Shown here in pieces: positions 6,302 through 11,050 of a stretch of DNA of 11,050 bases. Below the pieces are notes generated by a model. The model did not search any database and was not told the origin of the DNA. It saw nothing but the letters and a program-made list of their open reading frames with translations. Origin of the DNA: CAVQGZ01 sp964356295 (lineage in GTDB: Bacteria; Actinomycetota; Actinomycetes; Jiangellales; Jiangellaceae); the NCBI GenBank assembly GCA_964356295.1, contig CAYHHE010000092.1, positions 1-11,050 on the forward strand, given 5' to 3'. The position numbers and the translations under genes are program-made. Each line of letters starts with the position of its first letter. The first letter of the stretch is position 1.

Positions 6302-7936
6302 ATGGCCGAGCCCGCGCGCACGTACTGGGACCGCTGGGCGGCCGCTACAGCGACCTCGGCCCGGGCCGGCTTCTGGCTTCGGCACCGCCGCGCCCTGGTC
6401 GCTGACCTGCCACCGGGTCGAGTGCTCGAGGTGTGCTGCGGGGGCGGGCAGCTCGTCGTCGACCTGCTGGGGGCCGGCCACGACGCCTTCGGGGAGGACC
6501 TCTCCCCGGCCATGGTCGCCCATGCCCAGGCGGCACTGCTGGCGGCCGGCCACGACCCCCACCGGGTGCGCAGCGGGGACGTGACGCGCATCGACCACCC
6601 GGACGACTCCTTCGACGCGGTGGTCTGCACCGGGGCGATCGGCCTGCTCGACCGAGCGGCCCAACGCCGCGCGTTGGCCGAGATGGCCCGGGTGAGCCGG
6701 GGTCGCGTGCTGCTCCTCGAGCCGCTCGAGCAGCGGCCAGGCCTCTACCCGGGGCGGGTTCTCGGCTGGTTCGCCGATGGTCAGCGACCCAGCACCCCGG
6801 CCACCCTGGCGGCGGCCGGCCTGACGGCCGAGCGGGTCGCGCCGGTCATGGGTGGGGCGTTCAGCCTGGTGGATGCCCGCCTGCGGGCGCCGGTGCGGGG
6901 CAGCGAGCCGGGTCGGCCGGTGCCCACGACCGCGGTGGTGGCCTCCCGGCGCGGTGGCCCGGAGGTGCTGGCGGTTCGCCCCTGGTCGGTGCCGCCGCCG
7001 TGGCCGGATCACGTTGTCGTGCGGGTGGAGGCCGCCGGCGTCAGCCACGCCGACCTGCTGGTCTGCCAGGGCCTGCACCCGGAGCGGCGGCGGGCACCGT
7101 TCGTGCCCGGCTGGGACGTGGTGGGTGTGGTGGAGCGGGTCGGCCCAGGGGTGCGGTCCGTCGAGGTCGGCCAGCGAGTGGCCGGGCTCACCATCGTCGG
7201 AGCCTGGGCGCAGCACGAGCCGCTGCGTGCCTCGTGGGCGGTCCCGGTCCCAGCGGGCGTCGCCTCTACCGACGCCGTGCCTGGTCATGGACTACGTCGT
7301 GGCCCACCAGATGCTCACCATGAGCGGCCGGGCCGCCGCTGGGTCGACGATCCTCGTACAGGGGGTCGGCGGCGGGGTCGGGACGGCGCTGCTGCAGCTG
7401 GCCGCCCGCCAGGGCGTCCGCGTCATCGGCACGGACCACGGCGAGCGCCGCGCCCACGTCGAATCGCTGGGCGGCACCCTGGTCGACATCGACCGGGAGG
7501 ACGTCCCGGCCCGGTGCCGCGAGCTCACCGCAGGGCGCGGCGTCGACGCGGCCTTCGACGGCATCGGGGCGACCGTGCGGCAGTCCTGGCAGGCGCTGGC
7601 TCCCGAAGGCCGGCTGGTCTGGTTCGGGATGGCGTCCTTCCTCGCCGGCGGTCGGGCCGACCCGGCCGGCACCGTCCGGACACTGGCGGCGGCGTTGCCG
7701 CTGCTCGCATATGGGTCGCGTCGGGCGTCCCTCTACAGCATCCAGACGACCGCCCGCCGCCACCCCGAGCGCTACCAAGACGACCTGGCGATGCTGCTCA
7801 CCCTCCTGGCCCGTGGCGAGATCACCCCGACGGTGTCCAGCGTCGTCGAGCTCGAGCAGGTACCGAGGCGTTGGCAGCGCTCGCCCGCCACGAGGTGACC
7901 GGCAAACAGGTGATCAGCCTCGCCGGTCGCACCTGA
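6302..7936 (+). CDS. SAM-dependent methyltransferase fused to an MDR oxidoreductase, with two frameshifts
   Basis: Residues 1-195 are a class I methyltransferase: TYWDRWAAAT (8-17), SAM motif I VLEVCCGGG (41-49), GEDLSPAMV (64-72), and motif region DDSFDAVVCTGAIGLL (101-116). After a short linker the same frame enters an MDR enzyme with VVASRRGGPEVLAV (212-225) and PFVPGWDVVGVVERVG. At 7277-7283 the true frame shifts: the cofactor domain, with QGVGGGVGTALL and GRLVWFGMA, is read in another frame until about 7864, then the first frame resumes at EALAALARHEVTGKQVISL. Restoring two bases near 7280 and one near 7864 gives about 545 residues. The raw frame stays open, so a simple gene call has a nonsense Arg/Gly/Pro-rich middle. 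Upstream starts are ATG 6269 and GTG 6227; none has a good ribosome site. Substrates are unknown. Confidence 0.75.
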   Translation: MAEPARTYWDRWAAATATSARAGFWLRHRRALVADLPPGRVLEVCCGGGQLVVDLLGAGHDAFGEDLSPAMVAHAQAALLAAGHDPHRVRSGDVTRIDHPDDSFDAVVCTGAIGLLDRAAQRRALAEMARVSRGRVLLLEPLEQRPGLYPGRVLGWFADGQRPSTPATLAAAGLTAERVAPVMGGAFSLVDARLRAPVRGSEPGRPVPTTAVVASRRGGPEVLAVRPWSVPPPWPDHVVVRVEAAGVSHADLLVCQGLHPERRRAPFVPGWDVVGVVERVGPGVRSVEVGQRVAGLTIVGAWAQHEPLRASWAVPVPAGVASTDAVPGHGLRRGPPDAHHERPGRRWVDDPRTGGRRRGRDGAAAAGRPPGRPRHRHGPRRAPRPRRIAGRHPGRHRPGGRPGPVPRAHRRARRRRGLRRHRGDRAAVLAGAGSRRPAGLVRDGVLPRRRSGRPGRHRPDTGGGVAAARIWVASGVPLQHPDDRPPPPRALPRRPGDAAHPPGPWRDHPDGVQRRRARAGTEALAALARHEVTGKQVISLAGRT

Positions 7937-7947
7937 GCCGAGGACCC

Positions 7948-7957
7948 GTGACGTCAC
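7948..7957. repeat. Perfect 10-bp palindrome in a convergent gap
   Basis: GTGACGTCAC is a perfect palindrome in the 26-bp gap between the convergent stops at 7936 and 7963. It has no loop, so it is a poor terminator hairpin and could be a protein-binding site or chance. Confidence 0.25.
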
Positions 7958-7962
7958 CACGA

Positions 7963-8841
7963 TCACAGCGCACGGCGCCGTGAGCCTGTCGCGTGGCCGC
8001 CGTCGTCCAGGAAGGGGCCGACGACGTCGCGGAATCGTTCTTCCTCCTCGACGAAGGGGCTGTGCCCGCTGTGCTCGAACACAGCCATGCAGGCGTCGGG
8101 CATGCCGTCGACGAGCTCCTGGCTGCACGGCAGAGGCGTCTGAGGGTCCTGCCGTCCGACGACGACCAGGCACGGGACCCGTACCTCACCGAGTCGGTGG
8201 CGGTACTCCACGCCACGCACCGAGCGCAGCCAGCAGGCCCGCGGGGGTGGGGGGCGGCTGGCGTCCTCGTCGGTGATCGGGACCAGTTGCGCGTGCCGCG
8301 GGTCGTGGTAGGACGCCCCCTCGATGAGGTTGTCCAGCCGCCGGTAGGTGGCCAGCGACCCGCGCCCGAGCATCAGCCGGGCCCCCATCCAGGTGCAGGC
8401 CCACCACTCGCGGTGGCGCCACGGGTTCCAGTTGTGCGGGACACTCCACCGCCGCACGGCGGCGAAGCCGGAGCATCCGCCCACCAGCACCAGCCGGCGC
8501 ACCGTGCCCGGCCGCTCGACGGCGAGGGCGAGCGCGCACAGGGCGCCCATGCTGTGCCCGACCACGTCGACCGGCGGCCAGACACCCGCAACCCGGAGCG
8601 CCTCGACAGCGCAGTCGACCATCTCTGCCATGTCGCAGCGCATCGGGCGCGTCGACCGGTAGGCGCCGGGCGGGTCGAAGGTGACGACCGAGCGGCCGAG
8701 CCCGGCCAGCACCTGGGCGAGGACGTCCTCACCCATCGGGCGCAGCGTCGACGCATGCGGGTAGGGCAGCACCAGCACGGGTGCACCGTCGCCGGCCGTG
8801 TAGACGGCCAAACCGCTGCTCTGCCTGACGATGGGCGGCAT
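7963..8841 (-). CDS. Alpha/beta fold hydrolase
   Basis: A 292-residue hydrolase with a complete catalytic triad: Ser97 in VVGHSMGA (93-100), Asp232 in VVVGRQDP (226-233), and His260 in EHSGHSPFVEE (256-266). The oxyanion region is near LVLPYPHAST (23-32), in which the usual HG motif is replaced by PH. A tryptophan-rich cap (HNWNPWRHREWWACTW, 136-151) lies between the nucleophile and the acid. ATG 8841 is chosen because the upstream membrane-protein stop is at 8845-8843, leaving one base between stop and start; the longer open frame to 9009 would overlap that gene entirely. It is the last gene of a three-gene minus-strand unit. The substrate is unknown; esters, lactones and epoxides are all possible. 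Confidence 0.86.
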   Translation of the reverse strand: MPPIVRQSSGLAVYTAGDGAPVLVLPYPHASTLRPMGEDVLAQVLAGLGRSVVTFDPPGAYRSTRPMRCDMAEMVDCAVEALRVAGVWPPVDVVGHSMGALCALALAVERPGTVRRLVLVGGCSGFAAVRRWSVPHNWNPWRHREWWACTWMGARLMLGRGSLATYRRLDNLIEGASYHDPRHAQLVPITDEDASRPPPPRACWLRSVRGVEYRHRLGEVRVPCLVVVGRQDPQTPLPCSQELVDGMPDACMAVFEHSGHSPFVEEEERFRDVVGPFLDDGGHATGSRRRAL

Positions 8842-8842
8842 G

Positions 8843-9340
8843 TCAGGCCAGACCGAGGGCCAGGAGTCCGTGGGCGGTGTGAACGGCGACGAACAGGGCG
8901 ACCGGGACCAGGTACCACGGAGCCCGGCACAGCAGAGCGACCCCGCCGAGGAACACCGCGGGCGTCCAGTACGGCGCGCTCGCAACGACGGGGTGGCCGA
9001 CACCGGCATCGCCCGCCGCGATCACCAGCAGCCAGGACGCCGCGTACACCGCCAGACCCAGCACGTACACGACCGCCCCGACCCTGCCCGCTCGCCCGCT
9101 CAGCCTCACCGTCAGCAGCGCGGGCGCGACGAACACGACGACCCGCAGCACCCACTCGACGGCCAGCAACCAGCCCGGCACGCCCTCGTCCCTGCCGTAG
9201 CTTGGCGGAAGAGCCCCCGCGAGCACGATGTTGGCCACCAGCACCGGCAGCACCAACCACAACCCGTTGCGCACGAGCCATCCGCGCCGCGACACCGGAG
9301 CCTCGAGCTCCACAGGGTGGCCTTGCCAGGCGCCGACCAT
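8843..9340 (-). CDS. Multi-pass integral membrane protein of unknown function
   Basis: A 165-residue hydrophobic protein with about five predicted helices: near 26-46, 57-78, 86-107, 119-138 and 142-162. The first 25 residues are polar and basic (SRRGWLVRN), so the N-terminus is probably cytoplasmic. No family was recognised, and no catalytic or transport motif is evident. ATG 9340 lies 8 bp after the stop of the MDR gene, and its own stop is one base before the hydrolase start, so it is the middle cistron of a tight operon. That spacing suggests it works with the two enzymes, perhaps as an anchor or membrane partner, but this is inference. Confidence 0.7.
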   Translation of the reverse strand: MVGAWQGHPVELEAPVSRRGWLVRNGLWLVLPVLVANIVLAGALPPSYGRDEGVPGWLLAVEWVLRVVVFVAPALLTVRLSGRAGRVGAVVYVLGLAVYAASWLLVIAAGDAGVGHPVVASAPYWTPAVFLGGVALLCRAPWYLVPVALFVAVHTAHGLLALGLA

Positions 9341-9348
9341 GACCGCCC

Positions 9349-10274
9349 CTACCGGGCCCCGGCCACGGTGATGATGACGTTGCCCTTCTTGTGCCCGACC
9401 TCGACGTAGCGGTGGGCGTCGGCGATCTGGGCCAGCGGGTAGGTCCGGTCGATGACCGGGCTGAGGTGGCCGGACTCGGCCAGCCCCGCCAGGAACGTCA
9501 GGTCGGCCGCGGTGACGACCGGTCGTCCGCGGTCGACGGCCAGGTACACCCCGCCGTCGACCAGCACGTCACGGCAGTCCCGCCGGGACGGGGGCCGGAC
9601 CCGGTTCCCGACCGCGACGAACACCACGTCGTAGCGTCCACCGCGGCTGCCGATGTGCTCGCGCGTGTAGTCGATCACCGCGTCGGCCCCCAGCGAGGTG
9701 ACCAGGTCGAGCTTGGTCGGGCCGCAGACCCCGGTGACATGCGCCCCGGCGTGCGTGGCGAGCTGCACCGCAGCCGTGCCCACCGCCCCTGAGGCGCCGT
9801 AGATCAGCACCCGATGGCCCGCGCGGACCTTGTCCTTCAGGAAGTACCGGGCCAGCAGCCCGCCGTAGGGCAGGGCGGCGGCCTGCTCGTAGGTCAGGGC
9901 GGTCGGCTTCGGGGCGATCACCCCGCTGGCGGGCATGTTCTTGTACTCGGCGTAGGTGCCGAAGCCGAAGCGGTCGAACCCGAACACCGGCTGCCCCACC
10001 TCGAACGAAGTCACGTTCCCGCCAACCGCGTCGACGTCCCCGGCCAGCACCATCCCAGGATCGGTTTGCGGGGCCGGGTGACCCCGAGCACGACGCGTCC
10101 CGCGATCCACATCGACGGCTTGAGCGTGAAGCCGCGCACGAAGCAGTCGCTGGAGGTCACCGCGGTCGCATCAATCCTGACCCGGACGTCGTCCCGACCC
10201 AACGCCGGCATCGGCACCTCGGCCACCGCCAGCACGTCCGGCGGGCCGTACCTCGGACACACCGCCGCCAGCAC
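9349..10274 (-). pseudogene. MDR superfamily NAD(P)-dependent oxidoreductase, frameshifted
   Basis: About 308 residues once one missing base is restored. GTG 10274 is chosen because GGAGG (10285-10281) lies six bases upstream and the protein then begins MLAAVCPRYGPPDVLAVAEVP, the usual MDR opening. The frame runs to PRKPILG and then breaks at 10054-10056. The next segment, MVLAGDVDAVGGNVTSFEVGQPVFG, continues in another frame. One extra C at 10054-10056 on the plus strand (CATCCCAGG to CATCCCCAGG) rejoins them. The cofactor loop is YGASGAVGTAA, and no zinc lobe is present, so it is a zinc-independent NADPH enzyme, of a different subgroup from the two other MDRs here. It heads the operon with the membrane protein and hydrolase. 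It may be a real pseudogene or a sequence error. Confidence 0.8.
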
Positions 10275-10371
10275 AGCCCGCCTCCGATCCCGCACAGCCG
10301 ACGGCCCCAGGAGGAACCGACCGCGGCGCTCATCAGGTTAGCCATCACTCAAGCACGTCCGCCGGGGGTCC

Positions 10372-10650
10372 ATGACCGCCCGCTCATCGGCATTATGCGG
10401 AGTGTTGCTGCGAGACAGCGACGACGAGGACGAGGTGCGTCACTGCGCCGCCTGTGGACGCACCACGACCCAGCGTCGACTCCGCCCACTGTGGGACACC
10501 GTTACGACGCCCACTGTGGGGCAGATCGATGAGTGGATTCGTGCCGGCGACGACACCCTGAACGCGCTACAGCAACTCGCCAGGAGTCAGGACCGCGCTG
10601 TCAGCGACGTCGCTCGAGATGCGCTCAGCCGGTACGTCGCCGCCAGCTGA
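10372..10650 (+). CDS. Hypothetical small protein, possible ribbon-helix-helix-like C-terminus
   Basis: A 92-residue frame from ATG 10372 with a G-rich GGGGG a few bases upstream. No family is recognised. The N-terminal part is acidic (RDSDDEDEV, 14-22) and then has a single CAAC pair (25-28). The C-terminal part, ALQQLARSQDRAVSDVARDALSRYV in segments from about 65 to 89, resembles the helical part of CopG/RHH-type antitoxins. Codon use is less GC-biased than the neighbours and includes a TTA leucine, suggesting foreign origin. Two identical palindromic DNA repeats lie inside the frame 25 bp apart. Because that spacing is not a multiple of three they are not a protein repeat, and the true start could lie after them (for example GTG 10515). 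Function is unknown. Confidence 0.42.
   Translation: MTARSSALCGVLLRDSDDEDEVRHCAACGRTTTQRRLRPLWDTVTTPTVGQIDEWIRAGDDTLNALQQLARSQDRAVSDVARDALSRYVAAS
10484..10520. repeat. Two direct copies of a palindromic 12-mer, 25-bp period
   Basis: GCCCACTGTGGG is found at 10484-10495 and 10509-10520. Each contains the inverted repeat CCCAC-T-GTGGG. The 25-bp period puts the copies in different codon frames, so they are a DNA-level signal and not a protein repeat. They look like tandem operator sites, possibly for the adjacent RHH-like product, but this is unproven. Confidence 0.5.
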
Positions 10651-10843
10651 GAATCGCCCTCATCGCGGCTGCCCGCTCTTTGGGGTGTGGCTCTCACATG
10701 GCCTGCGCGGGTCGGGCACTGCCCGGTACGTTCAGCTGCACGTAGGAGGTCGCCGCGGACCTACTCAGGGGCGGAGTCGGGTCACGCGGCCAGCTCCGAG
10801 GGTATGAGCGAGGATCGCGTCTGCTGTCGCTCTGCTGCGCCAT

Positions 10844-10879
10844 GCCGTGTCGTTGACACGGCGAGCACCCGTTTGGGTG
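10844..10879. repeat. Two tandem hairpins
   Basis: GCCGTGTC-GTT-GACACGGC (10844-10862) is a perfect 8-bp stem with a three-base loop. CACCC-GTTT-GGGTG (10866-10879) is a 5-bp stem with a four-base loop, three bases further on. No T-run follows, so classical intrinsic termination is doubtful. They may be factor-binding sites or a terminator of the actinobacterial no-tail type. Confidence 0.45.
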
Positions 10880-10896
10880 TCCGCAGGGAGTCCGCA
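10879..10896. repeat. Heptamer direct repeat with helical spacing
   Basis: GTCCGCA occurs at 10879-10885 and 10890-10896, an 11-bp period of about one helical turn. Short direct repeats of this kind near a tRNA-derived junction resemble arm-type sites of tyrosine integrases, which is inference only. Confidence 0.3.
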
Positions 10897-10946
10897 AGAG
10901 GTTCGAGTCGGACCAGGATGGACGAGAGTGGCTGAGAGGCGTTTCT

Positions 10947-10996
10947 GCTGCTCACGGGCACTATCAGGGTCTGAGCAGCGGACATGGGATCTGCTC
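10947..10996. repeat. Three-part inverted motif (CTGCTC, GAGCAG, CTGCTC)
   Basis: GCTGCTCA (10947-10954) is perfectly complementary to TGAGCAGC (10972-10979) across a 17-base loop. The GAGCAG core (10973-10978) is also complementary to CTGCTC at 10991-10996 across a 12-base loop. The middle element can pair with either flank but not both. The third copy lies in the tRNA-like sequence. Confidence 0.4.
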
Positions 10997-11029
10997 CGCG
11001 GGTTGTGGGTTCGAGTCCCACGGGGCCCA
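10956..11029 (+). other. tRNA-Lys-like sequence with intact 3' half: degenerate tRNA or attachment-site remnant
   Basis: The 3' half is canonical: T-arm GTGGG-TTCGAGT-CCCAC (11005-11021), variable GGGTT, 3' acceptor strand GGGGCCC (11022-11028) and A73 at 11029. TCCGC (10995-10999) pairs with GCGGA (10978-10982) as an anticodon stem. This 3' half is what I recall for actinobacterial tRNA-Lys. The 5' half fails: GGGCACT (10956-10962) pairs with the acceptor strand with one mismatch and one wobble, no normal D-arm is seen, and the anticodon loop would be 12 bases, not 7. Total length, 74, is tRNA-like. The reverse strand reads VGLEPTTRG, a familiar false translation of tRNA genes. It is either a decayed tRNA or the 3' fragment left when an element integrated in tRNA-Lys. 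Confidence 0.5.
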
Positions 11030-11050
11030 CGTGACCTGCGGTTTCGTCCC

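Larger units (their letters stand above)
10651..10955. other. Non-coding stretch with hairpins before the tRNA-like sequence
   Basis: No convincing gene is seen. It holds a palindrome CGGGCA-C-TGCCCG (10713-10725), an imperfect stem around GTAGGAGGTC/GACCTAC (10742-10764), two tandem hairpins at 10844-10879, a heptamer repeat at 10879-10896, and the left arm of a further inverted repeat (10947-10954). Short open frames on both strands have atypical composition. The density of structured DNA next to a tRNA-like end suggests a recombination or regulatory region. Confidence 0.4.

Noticed and set aside
7993..9342. Open frame of 449 codons on the plus strand
   Set aside because: It is antisense to the alpha/beta hydrolase, which has a full catalytic triad, and to the membrane protein. 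The translation is Arg/Pro-rich without motifs.
10805..10935. Short plus-strand ORF starting ATG 10805 after GAGGGT
   Set aside because: It covers both tandem hairpins and the heptamer repeats, has low coding bias and no recognisable motif.
10782..11030. Minus-strand ORF beginning MGPVGLEPTTRG
   Set aside because: This opening is a well-known false translation of the reverse strand of tRNA sequences; it marks the tRNA-like segment and not a protein.
1..11050. CRISPR array, transposase, integrase, toxin-antitoxin pair or phage structural gene
   Set aside because: No spaced repeat array, DDE or tyrosine/serine recombinase motif, or phage gene was seen on either strand. The RHH-like end of the 10372 ORF has no visible toxin partner.

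Overview
The window is very GC-rich. Nearly every convincing reading frame prefers G or C at the third codon position, GTG starts are common, and the protein families point to a high-GC actinobacterium: a deazaflavin (F420)-type oxidoreductase, a GerW/YtfJ-like protein, ArsR-AHSA1 pairs and actinobacterial membrane-anchored SRPBCC proteins. The genus cannot be told from the sequence. Assignments come from motif and family recognition by eye; no search was run.

Layout. (1) 1-956: a self-contained regulatory operon, an ArsR-type repressor translationally coupled to an AHSA1/START-like protein, behind a promoter carrying two perfect inverted repeats. (2) 957-1253: no convincing gene. (3) 1254-2739, plus strand: a possible small cysteine-rich protein, a dienelactone hydrolase-family protein and a second SRPBCC protein. 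(4) 2745-3730, minus strand: a two-gene unit, membrane-anchored SRPBCC protein then a GerW-like protein, with overlapping ATGA. (5) 3841-5427, plus strand: an MDR quinone oxidoreductase-like enzyme and a Ddn-like deazaflavin-dependent oxidoreductase. (6) 5435-6105, minus strand: an NmrA-like NAD(P)-binding protein broken by an apparent one-base deletion. (7) 6302-7936, plus strand: a SAM methyltransferase fused in frame to a second MDR enzyme whose middle is shifted by two compensating indels. (8) 7963-10274, minus strand: a tight operon of a third MDR enzyme (frameshifted), a multi-pass membrane protein and an alpha/beta hydrolase. (9) 10372-11050: less GC-biased DNA with a short unrecognised ORF, a cluster of small hairpins and direct repeats, and a tRNA-Lys-like 3' half that may mark an integration site.

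The genes read as an accessory redox/hydrolytic neighbourhood: three MDR enzymes, one NmrA-like protein, one F420-type enzyme, two hydrolases, three SRPBCC ligand-binding-fold proteins and a methyltransferase. No single pathway can be named, and no known defence, CRISPR or secretion system is visible. The most notable points are the paired operators of the ArsR operon, the methyltransferase-MDR fusion, four apparent small deletions confined to three dinucleotide-binding enzymes (sequence error or decay), the palindromic DNA repeats inside the 10372 ORF, and the tRNA-derived junction at the right edge.
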